Shown: positions 1-5,391, counted from the stretch's first letter. The stretch is 5,893 nt of DNA from Candidatus Bathyarchaeota archaeon (GCA_003661945.1 QMXC01000082.1:1-5893), one strand, 5' to 3'. Notes: generated by a model from the sequence alone, not told the origin. Translations and numbers: made by a program.

Positions 1-73
1 AGGTAGGCCAAACCCTTCCATATCTTAGCTCAAAAACCTTTTTATCCTCTACAATTTCAATTTCTTCACTCAT
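1..73 (-). CDS. N-terminal fragment of an unidentified protein (cut by window edge)
   Basis: The first 24 codons of a gene continuing beyond position 1. It reads MSEEIEIVEDKKVFELRYG and on to the edge without a stop. The ATG lies one base after the TAA of the 69-aa gene, and a GGAGAGG Shine-Dalgarno sits inside the end of that upstream gene, so it is almost certainly translated as the next cistron of the same operon. The N-terminus is acidic, with no signal peptide. Too little is present to assign a family or function. Confidence 0.6.
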   Translation of the reverse strand, partial: MSEEIEIVEDKKVFELRYGRVWPT

Positions 74-74
74 C

Positions 75-284
75 TTAAAATTCCTCTCCTTCAAGACTCT
101 TTAATTCAGATGCTTTTTGCTTAACTGATTCCCTGAATTTTTCCTGCGACCACTCCTTAGATGGGACTTGATAAATATATGGGCCCTTGTCATCTAACAT
201 ATAAGTGATCCTTCTAAATGGAACAAGATCCCCTTTTTCATCAAGGTCAAGGGTTTCTCTGTCTTCAATAATCGTTAACTTCAT
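75..284 (-). CDS. Small acidic hypothetical protein, 69 aa
   Basis: Function not recognised. It is a 69-residue soluble-looking protein, rich in charged residues, with no membrane segment and no cysteine. The N-terminal half (residues 1-42) looks beta-rich, with the pattern TIIEDRETLDLDEKGDLVPF followed by RITYMLDDKGPYIYQV. The C-terminal part (43-69) looks helical and charged. Its ATG overlaps the stop of the preceding 54-aa gene as ATGA, and a near-perfect Shine-Dalgarno (AAGGAGGATGAGGA) lies inside that gene, which argues strongly that it is real and translationally coupled. It ends one base before the next gene. By position it is a late-operon accessory or minor virion protein; that role is inference only. 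Confidence 0.75.
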   Translation of the reverse strand: MKLTIIEDRETLDLDEKGDLVPFRRITYMLDDKGPYIYQVPSKEWSQEKFRESVKQKASELKSLEGEEF

Positions 285-445
285 TCCTCATCCTCCTTTT
301 TTTTCTTATTAAATATAGCTTCATTAATTGTATCAAATAAAAGTTTTCCTGCCAAACTTTTCCGTATTGCCTTTAAGTGTGAGGAAATCCTCCAAAGGAA
401 AAACACAATTAGATATGGGACACATTTGTCTAAAAAATCAATCAT
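281..445 (-). CDS. Small membrane protein, 54 aa, one predicted transmembrane segment
   Basis: A short gene easily missed by length cut-offs. It starts MIDFLDKCVPYLIVFFLWRI and ends KKKKEDEE. Residues 8-20 (CVPYLIVFFLWRI) form a short hydrophobic span. The rest is an amphipathic, basic segment (SSHLKAIRKSLAGKLL, residues 21-36), a short linker and a highly charged Lys/Glu tail. Both ends interlock with neighbours by four-base ATGA overlaps: its ATG overlaps the TGA of the 269-aa gene and its TGA overlaps the ATG of the 69-aa gene. An AAAGGAGA site lies 7 bp before the start. This architecture argues for a real translated cistron. A membrane-associated minor virion protein or a small lysis/holin-like protein would both fit; sequence alone does not decide. 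It has one span only, so it is not a classical multi-span holin. Confidence 0.75.
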   Translation of the reverse strand: MIDFLDKCVPYLIVFFLWRISSHLKAIRKSLAGKLLFDTINEAIFNKKKKEDEE

Positions 446-1251
446 ATTAGGTTCTCCTTTATCAACCTGTTTATTATTTTGTCTTTGCTTTTTTCAAATA
501 CACTATCGTCAATTAAAAATTCAAGTGTAGAAATATTCACATACTTCTTTTTTTTCTTGTCAATTACCTTACTTTGCATACACCAGACCACCGCATGACA
601 CCTACCATAATCTTTGTTTATCATTTCCCTTAACTCATTGACTTCCTTTTCTTTCATTTCTTTTATCTTGCTAGCAAATCGTAATGTTTTTGTGCTTGCT
701 AATATCTGGTATGAACACCACCCACTGAAAATGCCTGCAGAAGCAGATGTATTACGAAATTCAAGAGAAAATGACTCTGTAAAATATGTTTCAGAGAGAT
801 AAGAATGTACAAAATAAACATTATTTGTTGTATCCCATTCGTGTCTTCTAAATCCACACCTTCCTACACTTCCAAATCTATCGTTATATAATTCACTTTT
901 ATTCATTATAAACACATCAACAAAAATATCACGTCCAATATTCGTAGAATCAATATATAAAAACATATGTGCATTTTCTGCTGTTATATCTTCTGCTTTA
1001 TGCCAAATCGCTTGAATTAATCCGCTTCCACTTACAGAAAGCCACGTGTAATTGCTATTCCCATCTAATGAATAATCTTGCACTGAATTTCTTTTTTGCT
1101 GCAGTTTACCTGTAAATGTAAATATCGTTGTGACTGGTTCGCTCGGTTTAATGCGTACTGTTGCTTTTGTTTCGTCAGTCTTAATCGGTATGTCCTCTTC
1201 TGGCTCTGTTGGTCTTACTCCTACCCATCTAACTTGGTTCGGTTCACCCAT
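442..1251 (-). CDS. Beta-rich putative minor virion protein with charged C-terminal extension, 269 aa
   Basis: No enzymatic motif seen. The N-terminus, MGEPNQVRWVGVRPTEPEED, is a proline/acid-rich head that I associate from memory with phage structural proteins (not verified). Residues about 40-185 alternate hydrophobic and polar residues like a beta-sandwich (GSGLIQAIWHK at 75-85, MFLYIDS at 96-102, FSLEFRNTS at 161-169, GWCSYQI at 177-183). This middle part resembles the adjacent 157-aa protein: a G-x-G-x-I turn followed by W, an M-x-L-x-[IV]-D strand, and an F-x-x-[SN]-F-x-L strand. Residues 186-269 are different in character, helical and Lys/Glu-rich with a KKKKK tract at 232-236, perhaps an anchor or assembly domain. 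Start supported by GAGGT about 8 bases upstream. Its stop overlaps the next gene as ATGA. Likely a virion surface or vertex component; that is inference from shape and position. Confidence 0.7.
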   Translation of the reverse strand: MGEPNQVRWVGVRPTEPEEDIPIKTDETKATVRIKPSEPVTTIFTFTGKLQQKRNSVQDYSLDGNSNYTWLSVSGSGLIQAIWHKAEDITAENAHMFLYIDSTNIGRDIFVDVFIMNKSELYNDRFGSVGRCGFRRHEWDTTNNVYFVHSYLSETYFTESFSLEFRNTSASAGIFSGWCSYQILASTKTLRFASKIKEMKEKEVNELREMINKDYGRCHAVVWCMQSKVIDKKKKKYVNISTLEFLIDDSVFEKSKDKIINRLIKENLI

Positions 1252-1271
1252 GTTGTTTTACCTCATATCAA

Positions 1272-1745
1272 TTAGACTTTTGCGTATACAGCAAAAACAT
1301 TACAAAGTGCTGTATCCTCTGGATGGTTTTGATATAGCCCTAGGTAGAAATTACTTTCAAATTGAATTGGACACCCTAAACATAATGCGTATTTTAGATT
1401 TACATCGTTTTTTAAAATGTAATATATGAAATCATTTCTTGTGATGATTCCAATATCTTCAGTAAGCATTTTAAGACTCATGTCTATAAGTGCGTCACCG
1501 TCTACTTCAAGTTTTATCATGTAATAGTCGTATCTAACATCTTTCATACTCCAAACTAAACTGTATATCTTTCCTGGCCCTGTTTCGGAAAAAAATGTTT
1601 TATACGTACCACCCGGCGGTAGTTGAAAATTATCAGTGTATACCTTACCGTCACCATAGTAAGGTCTTTGAGTTAAATAAGCTAATGATTGTTCAAGTAT
1701 GTTTATGTAGCTCGCACCCCACCAATCAGGCGCACCATGTGCCAT
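1272..1745 (-). CDS. Beta-rich putative minor virion protein, 157 aa
   Basis: Begins MAHGAPDWWGAS, a style of N-terminus I recall from phage structural proteins (memory, not checked). Residues 1-30 include a short helix (INILEQSLAYLTQRP). Residues 35-157 look like an all-beta sandwich, with strands around VYTDNFQL (35-42), YKTFFSE (48-54), KIYSLVWSM (59-67), YYMIKLEVDG (74-83), IQFESNFYLGLYQN (127-140) and LCNVFAVYAKV (147-157). Shared sequence pattern with the middle of the downstream 269-aa protein suggests a tandem duplication. There is no signal peptide or membrane span. A GGGGTGAG site precedes the ATG. The spacing to the genes on either side is 15-20 bp, so it is part of the same operon. 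A host-recognition spike or decoration role is plausible but unproven. Confidence 0.7.
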   Translation of the reverse strand: MAHGAPDWWGASYINILEQSLAYLTQRPYYGDGKVYTDNFQLPPGGTYKTFFSETGPGKIYSLVWSMKDVRYDYYMIKLEVDGDALIDMSLKMLTEDIGIITRNDFIYYILKNDVNLKYALCLGCPIQFESNFYLGLYQNHPEDTALCNVFAVYAKV

Positions 1746-1760
1746 TTTTTCTCACCCCTT

Positions 1761-2144
1761 TTAATAACCCATTTTTCTCCACATCTCTTCACTGAAAGCA
1801 AAAAGCTGCCATGGCTTAAGTAGCCATAATCTTACTGTTATCGTATGGTCATATGTGTCGTCTTCACTCCATGCAATAAGCTGTAGCTCATATGGTTCAA
1901 ACATAAGTTCATGAAATACTTTCCCTTTAATAGGAGTACCATTTCCCTTAAAACTACCATCAGGATTTGTCGGAAATACTTGATGTAAACCATCATTTAT
2001 TGTGCAGTGAACCAGTCCGGCGCACCCTAAAGGAAATATTACCTCTAACTGATGAATGATTCCATAAGTAAGCTTTAAGGTTTTCCTTTTTGGACTAGAC
2101 TTTGGTGTGTTTTTCGGTACGGTTAAATCAAATTCAAAAACCAT
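1761..2144 (-). CDS. Putative single jelly-roll/beta-sandwich virion protein (candidate penton), 127 aa
   Basis: A compact, predicted all-beta protein. It opens FEFDLTVPKNTP, then LKLTYGIIHQLEVIFPLGC (23-41), GLVHCTIND (43-51), a loop with the striking FPTNPDGSFKGNG (57-69), YELQLIAWSEDDTYDHTITV (85-104), and a Trp-rich C-terminus. I recall related phage or metagenomic proteins carrying the TNPDGS and W-x-EDDTYDHTI signatures, but cannot name a curated family or verify this. The size and beta order fit a single jelly-roll, the fold that DJR viruses use for the five-fold vertex (penton). The assignment is inference from fold appearance and from co-occurrence with the capsid gene. The ATG is three bases after the previous stop, with an AAGGGG site. 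The C-terminal helix WQLFAFSEEMWRKMGY is unusual and might contact membrane or partner. Confidence 0.65.
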   Translation of the reverse strand: MVFEFDLTVPKNTPKSSPKRKTLKLTYGIIHQLEVIFPLGCAGLVHCTINDGLHQVFPTNPDGSFKGNGTPIKGKVFHELMFEPYELQLIAWSEDDTYDHTITVRLWLLKPWQLFAFSEEMWRKMGY

Positions 2145-2147
2145 GTT

Positions 2148-2438
2148 TTACTCTGCCCCTTGAGACAGTACTAAAACCCCTTCAACATTGCTACCAACAT
2201 CAATATATAAACCGTTTTCAAGAAAAATTGGCACTCTAGGATGTAAACCTCTTATATCAGAAGCAGGTGCATATAGCTTACAGAGCTTTTTTCCTGTTGT
2301 GTTTACACCGTCATAAATAGCTACATCTGCTGTTCCTCCCGACGTTGCAATCAAAATTGTATCATATAAAATACACCTTTTATTATGAACAACCTGGTCA
2401 ATTGTTACCCAAGACCACTTGATTTTTTTAACATCCAT
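2148..2438 (-). CDS. Small beta-rich hypothetical phage protein, about 96 aa
   Basis: A predicted beta-only protein with strands at CILYDTILIATSGGTADVAIYDG (residues 24-46 counting from the first ATG), KKLCKLYAP, VPIFLENGLYIDVG and VEGVLVLS. The pattern A-x-[V/I]-YDG-x-[N/D]-TTGKKL followed by NGLYIDVG resembles small beta proteins that I recall from many phage structural clusters; their function is mostly unknown. Three start choices are clustered: ATG 2444, GTG 2441 and ATG 2438. The GGAGGG site at 2445-2450 directly abuts the first ATG, leaving no spacer, but lies six bases before ATG 2438, so I chose MDVKKIKW as the start (the longer reading is 98 aa). Cotranscribed with the sulfotransferase upstream and the 127-aa protein downstream. 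Probably a virion component; inferred from location. Confidence 0.7.
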   Translation of the reverse strand: MDVKKIKWSWVTIDQVVHNKRCILYDTILIATSGGTADVAIYDGVNTTGKKLCKLYAPASDIRGLHPRVPIFLENGLYIDVGSNVEGVLVLSQGAE

Positions 2439-2444
2439 CACCAT

Positions 2445-2450
2445 CCCTCC
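2445..2450 (-). promoter_or_regulatory. Shine-Dalgarno deciding the start of the small beta-rich protein
   Basis: On the minus strand this reads GGAGGG. It touches the ATG at 2444 with zero spacing, too close for initiation there, and is six bases from the in-frame ATG at 2438. This favours the shorter reading by two residues. Confidence 0.6.
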
Positions 2451-2460
2451 ATTGCTTCTT

Positions 2461-3093
2461 TTACAAATATTTTAGCTCAGGGTCAATAAAAATTTCTGCT
2501 TTTTGTATTTGCTTAGGACTTGGTCTAAGTTTCAAGAAATTGATTATTTCTCTTACTGTTGCTGGATATATCCTCTCAAATGAGAGAAAAAGACAGGGGT
2601 TGTTAATGCTTGAGATAAATTTCGTTAGCCTATCATTGTAGATAGCTGTAAGTCTTAGTCCTTCTTTTATGTCAATTCTATCTCTTTTGTTTAAACTTTG
2701 TGCAACTTGCAGGGGATTTCTGAAAACAACAACGTAAAAGGCATTTTTAAGGTACTTTGACCATAAGGGAATAGTTAGACATAGCCTTGGGTCTTTGAAC
2801 CCCCAAAATTCGGCCTTCTGTGAGCTGATAAATTGCTTAATTTGTTGAGAAAATAGCTTTTTACACTTAAGAATGTTTTTCTCGCTAGGTACATTTTTCC
2901 AATCACCACCAGCAGCTTGTAATATCTTTGTGTTTATATCAACAACCTCAACGTTTTCCCAGTGTCCAGTAGGATTAAAGGTATTTGCACCAAGAAGCTT
3001 TTTGCCCATATCAACACCTAATTGTGCTAAAATTCCTGCCACCAAAGATGTACCACTTCTATGCATGCCTAAGACTATAACACACTTACTCAC
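2461..3093 (-). CDS. Sulfotransferase-like protein (PAPS-binding P-loop fold), 210 aa
   Basis: The N-terminus VIVLGMHRSGTSLVAGIL (residues 5-22) is the P-loop-like 5'-phosphosulfate-binding motif of the sulfotransferase superfamily. GHWENVEVVDINTKIL (43-58), FWGFKDPRLC (96-105) and VVVFRNPLQVAQSL (121-134, the 3'-phosphate-binding R-x-P-x-x-x-x-x-S element) follow in the expected order. At 210 residues it is at the short end for the family. Known members move sulfate from PAPS to sugar or other hydroxyls, and the probable site of action is the cytoplasm. It starts with GTG, whose GTGA overlaps the stop of the glycosyltransferase. No convincing Shine-Dalgarno is seen, so it probably depends on translational coupling to that gene. 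The pairing suggests sulfation of a glycan built by its neighbour, or of a host surface glycan; the substrate is unknown. Confidence 0.82.
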   Translation of the reverse strand: MSKCVIVLGMHRSGTSLVAGILAQLGVDMGKKLLGANTFNPTGHWENVEVVDINTKILQAAGGDWKNVPSEKNILKCKKLFSQQIKQFISSQKAEFWGFKDPRLCLTIPLWSKYLKNAFYVVVFRNPLQVAQSLNKRDRIDIKEGLRLTAIYNDRLTKFISSINNPCLFLSFERIYPATVREIINFLKLRPSPKQIQKAEIFIDPELKYL

Positions 3094-3743
3094 TTTGTCT
3101 TAACCCATGTTGATTTTTTCTTTAAATATTCCTTTAAATCAATAACGTTTGACACTGTAATAATCTCTCGTTTTTCAGAAATATGCTTACCAGTTACTTT
3201 TGTAGAAACATAAATATCAATCCCCTTCTTCTTTGCCCATCTGCCAAATGCTAAATCATCACCTTCCATTGTGGCGACTCCAACATAAGTTTCTGGCTCT
3301 ATTGCTTCTATCACTTCTTTACTAAACAGAGTTAAATCATGCCCTACTGCATCAACTTTCATATCATCCTCTAGCTCATGCAATTTATATGCCATCCATG
3401 TGTCGTTACCTGCTAGTTTATGTACACATGGATTGTATGGTGGACGCCTATCAAGATAAAGACCTCCTATAACAGGTCTTCCATAGTGAATTAGCTTAAT
3501 AATTGTGTCTGGTTCACAAATAATGTCCTCACCGTACCAAAACAGAAAATTACATCCTAGACGTCTTGCCTGTCTCACAATGTTAAAACGTGCACGTGGC
3601 AAAAATTTCCTATTCGTCGTTATCGGATATAAAACACAATTAGGCAATACTCGGACTGTGTACTCTACAAGAGATAAAAGAGACGCAACAGCTTCATTGT
3701 AGAGTCCCGCATAGAGCGGGACTCCTAAACCTATTTTAAGCAT
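3090..3743 (-). CDS. GT-A-type glycosyltransferase (family-2-like), 217 aa
   Basis: Looks like a compact viral GT-A glycosyltransferase. LGVPLYAGLYNEAVASLLSL (residues 6-25) is the nucleotide-binding first strand and helix. R45 and R50 with ARFNIVRQARRLGCNFLFW (51-69) precede the metal site, here GED (71-73), a variant of the usual D-x-D. PVIGGLYLDRRPPYNP (90-105), VDAVGHDLTLFSKEVIEAI (130-148) and EGDDLAFGRWAKKKGIDIYV (160-179, matching the ED-x-x-[FL] and catalytic region), with H187 as a possible third ligand, complete the fold. No membrane span, so it is cytosolic. It lies 17 bp downstream of the predicted capsid gene and overlaps the sulfotransferase by GTGA. Substrate candidates are the capsid or spike proteins, or host surface sugar. 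The AAAGGAAA site is about 11 bases from ATG, and a strong hairpin sits at codons 7-14. Confidence 0.8.
   Translation of the reverse strand: MLKIGLGVPLYAGLYNEAVASLLSLVEYTVRVLPNCVLYPITTNRKFLPRARFNIVRQARRLGCNFLFWYGEDIICEPDTIIKLIHYGRPVIGGLYLDRRPPYNPCVHKLAGNDTWMAYKLHELEDDMKVDAVGHDLTLFSKEVIEAIEPETYVGVATMEGDDLAFGRWAKKKGIDIYVSTKVTGKHISEKREIITVSNVIDLKEYLKKKSTWVKTK
3702..3724 (-). repeat. Perfect 9-bp GC-rich inverted repeat (mRNA hairpin) within the start of the glycosyltransferase gene
   Basis: The arms GAGTCCCGC (3702-3710) and GCGGGACTC (3716-3724) are perfect complements around a five-base loop. Seven of nine pairs are G-C, in an AT-rich background. In the mRNA the hairpin begins at base +20 of the glycosyltransferase frame, just outside the initiating ribosome footprint. 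There is no following U-tract, so it is not a typical intrinsic terminator. It could slow translation or polymerase, or protect the 3' end of the capsid message and so set a high capsid-to-enzyme ratio. Confidence 0.7.
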
Positions 3744-3760
3744 TGTTTATTTTATTTCCT

Positions 3761-4867
3761 TTAACGCCTAATCTGCTGTGTGATTAGTGCACAAGCAGCG
3801 TTAGCAGTCGCCTGTGTGCAGAAGAGCTTTACAGAACCATATTTTGTTGGATCGAACCAATCTTTTTCATCATTACCACCACCGATTGGTAAAACAAAAC
3901 ATGCACAAGGATAATTTCCTTCTACAAATAAATCACACTGCTTAGCTGTTGTCTGGAATGCAGGAGTAGCAGGAGAGCTCATGTCATAGAGGCTATTTGT
4001 AATCTTTTCTGCATCAACAGTTTCAATTGTGGCAATATGGTCATCAACTCTGGCATCAATATGTGCCTTTTGTATGTCATAGACATCAGTAAGTGCACTA
4101 CCATCATCAGCAGTAAGTAGAGTCTTTTTCTGCTGTACATAGCCGTATCTGGCAATCATCTTATCAAGAATATCCTCGGTGTACATTTCAAAAGGAATAT
4201 ATTTATCAGCGTCACAGGAGAGCTTTACTTTAGTGATGATCTCATCTGGTCTATAGGTGCTGAGAAGAGCTTTTAGAATCATAAACCTATAGACATAGTC
4301 CCTGTAGATATCAATTTCCTCATCACCACTGCTTGCAGAAGTCCAAGAGTACCTTTGCTTAGTAGTCATAAAACCTTTGTAAGGGCCAGCACCTTCTTCT
4401 ATTAACCTGGCCATTACTGTTACTTTTCCAGATCCACTTGCAAATCCAGCCGTTGAGGAAATTGTGAGGTTATGAGTTAACTTAAGTTGTAAGTTTTTAA
4501 ACTTGTTAGGGTCAAGGTAATACTCTGGATCATCAGGAAAACGACCAAAATGTATGACTATTTTCTCTTCCTGCTTTGCCCCTCCTACTTCACTTAGGAG
4601 CTCGTGAGGAAATCTCCCTAGCTCAAAGAAATTAAGTGCTTTCCACTCTAACATGGAAAGACTTGCAATCACATCACTACCATCAACTACCTCAATCTTG
4701 CTTACATCATCATGAAGCTCATGATCAACACAAGAAGTAGATCCATTTGTTGCTTCATATTCAACCTCAATATAGCTGATTGGGTCTTTAACGGTGATGT
4801 CAATAATGACAGTGTCACTGTCTGCAACCGTTGCTTCACGCTTGAAATAATAATCTCTAAACTTCAT
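3761..4867 (-). CDS. Predicted double jelly-roll major capsid protein, 368 aa
   Basis: Predicted shell-forming protein of a tailless virus. Residues about 15-160 and 165-368 read as two beta-sandwich halves. A matching element occurs in each: EYYLDPNKFKNLQLKL (115-130) and KDWFDPTKYGSVKLFC (335-350) share DPxK[F/Y]xx[L/V]xL exactly 220 residues apart. Each is preceded by a strand and Gly-containing turn (IVIHFGRF at 103-110; CFVLPIGGG at 323-331), the position where DJR capsid proteins carry the loop before an outer strand. Length fits the family (PRD1 P3 and STIV proteins are about 350-395 aa). Between the halves is an acidic helical segment (about 227-240). There is no signal peptide and none of the HK97-fold features. 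It has the strongest Shine-Dalgarno of the operon, AAGGAGGG seven bases from ATG, fitting an abundant product. Start MKFRDYYFKRE is the first ATG after that site. A non-capsid tandem beta-sandwich remains the alternative. Confidence 0.68.
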   Translation of the reverse strand: MKFRDYYFKREATVADSDTVIIDITVKDPISYIEVEYEATNGSTSCVDHELHDDVSKIEVVDGSDVIASLSMLEWKALNFFELGRFPHELLSEVGGAKQEEKIVIHFGRFPDDPEYYLDPNKFKNLQLKLTHNLTISSTAGFASGSGKVTVMARLIEEGAGPYKGFMTTKQRYSWTSASSGDEEIDIYRDYVYRFMILKALLSTYRPDEIITKVKLSCDADKYIPFEMYTEDILDKMIARYGYVQQKKTLLTADDGSALTDVYDIQKAHIDARVDDHIATIETVDAEKITNSLYDMSSPATPAFQTTAKQCDLFVEGNYPCACFVLPIGGGNDEKDWFDPTKYGSVKLFCTQATANAACALITQQIRR

Positions 4868-4893
4868 CTTTTACCCTCCTTAAAAAGCCTTAA

Positions 4894-5316
4894 TTAACCT
4901 TTTACTTTAGCTTCATGTAAAGCCATTGCAATGATCCGTACCCTGTCAATGTTGCTTGGATCACCTTTTGGCTTTCTAGGAGGCAATGTAATCCTTTCAA
5001 TAATGTCCCTGTAAGGTGCAAAACCTCTTGCATAATCATCCTTTGCCGCTGCTACACCAGGCCCCCATCTCGAAACACCTAAGGTAGTAGCTTTGGCTTG
5101 CCATTTAGCTGTACCAGCTTCACGTACCCCTTTGACAAATCTTTTTTCAGCTATTGCGTTTTGAATTCCCCCTTCCCATGCACTTTCAGCATTTGCAGTT
5201 TCTGTTTCCCAGTCCTTTTTTGGACTTTTTACTCCAGCTTCATAATCGCTAGAACGTCCAGGAGTAACCCTTGCCCATTTCTCTGCAATTTCTTGTGCAC
5301 TTCTAATTGCTGGCAT
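4894..5316 (-). CDS. Conserved-looking phage protein with internal duplication, 140 aa
   Basis: First gene of the late operon, upstream of the capsid gene. It is largely helical, basic and Ala/Gly-rich. It carries an internal repeat: residues 13-36 (KW, then 10 residues, then YxxGVxxxKxDW) match 71-95 (KW, then 11 residues, then WxxGVxxxKxDY); the core 25-36 aligns with 84-95 at offset 59. Aromatic-x-x-G-[V/I/F] recurs at 25, 47, 60, 84 and 95. The C-terminus, GFAPYRDIIERITLPPRKPKGDPSNIDRVRIIAMALHEAK, split here by position as 98-112 and 113-137, is a proline-basic linker plus helix. I recall similar proteins beside structural genes in uncultured phages, without a known function. A scaffold, DNA-binding core or capsid-inner protein would fit. 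Start fixed by AAAGGAGGG four bases before ATG; the 35-base leader follows a good promoter. Confidence 0.75.
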   Translation of the reverse strand: MPAIRSAQEIAEKWARVTPGRSSDYEAGVKSPKKDWETETANAESAWEGGIQNAIAEKRFVKGVREAGTAKWQAKATTLGVSRWGPGVAAAKDDYARGFAPYRDIIERITLPPRKPKGDPSNIDRVRIIAMALHEAKVKG

Positions 5317-5326
5317 AACACCCTCC

Positions 5327-5344
5327 TTTAAAAAAGTTTTTAAA
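5327..5344. repeat. 18-bp A/T palindrome at the late-operon leader
   Basis: TTTAAAAA and TTTTTAAA are perfect 8-base complements around a two-base AG spacer. It lies just upstream of, and touching, the AAAGGAGGG ribosome site of the 140-aa gene. As RNA it would be a weak A-U hairpin; as DNA it could be a protein-binding or flexible site. Confidence 0.4.
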
Positions 5345-5357
5345 TAGCTTTGTAAAC

Positions 5358-5386
5358 AGAATAGTAATAAGTGTCCTATACGTCAA
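5358..5386 (-). promoter_or_regulatory. Predicted sigma-A-type promoter of the structural operon
   Basis: On the minus strand, TTGACG (5386-5381, five of six consensus matches), a 17-base spacer, then TATTCT (5363-5358, four of six). The expected transcript start is near 5351, giving a leader of about 35 bases before the ATG at 5316. It is the only convincing promoter seen ahead of the minus-strand gene train. Confidence 0.6.
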
Positions 5387-5391
5387 GAAAG

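Noticed and set aside
297..304. Run of eight A's in the mRNA near the end of the 54-aa gene, possible frameshift into the 69-aa gene
   Set aside because: The GGAGGA just after it is a normal ribosome site for the next ATG; separate initiation with ATGA coupling explains the layout.
548..555. Run of eight A's in the mRNA (Lys-Lys-Lys) of the 269-aa gene, possible slippage or frameshift site
   Set aside because: The frame stays open and ends in a clean ATGA overlap with the next gene. No upstream SD-like stimulator or downstream stem is seen, so a simple Lys tract is enough.
614..802. Plus-strand open frame antisense to the 269-aa gene
   Set aside because: It has no ribosome site, lies fully within a well-supported minus-strand gene and gives an unconvincing composition.
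1130..1429. Plus-strand open frame of 99 codons across the 157/269-aa gene junction
   Set aside because: It is antisense to two coding regions, has no Shine-Dalgarno, and its product has no recognisable pattern.
2873..3103. Plus-strand open frame antisense to the sulfotransferase start
   Set aside because: It is a shadow of the conserved P-loop region on the other strand and has no initiation signal.
3702..3724. Intrinsic terminator after the capsid gene
   Set aside because: The stem is strong, but there is no U-tract and it lies inside the next coding region, so full termination is unlikely.
5098..5331. Plus-strand Cys/Phe/Ser-rich open frame
   Set aside because: The composition is typical of a reversed Lys/Ala/Glu-rich gene; it is antisense to the 140-aa gene.
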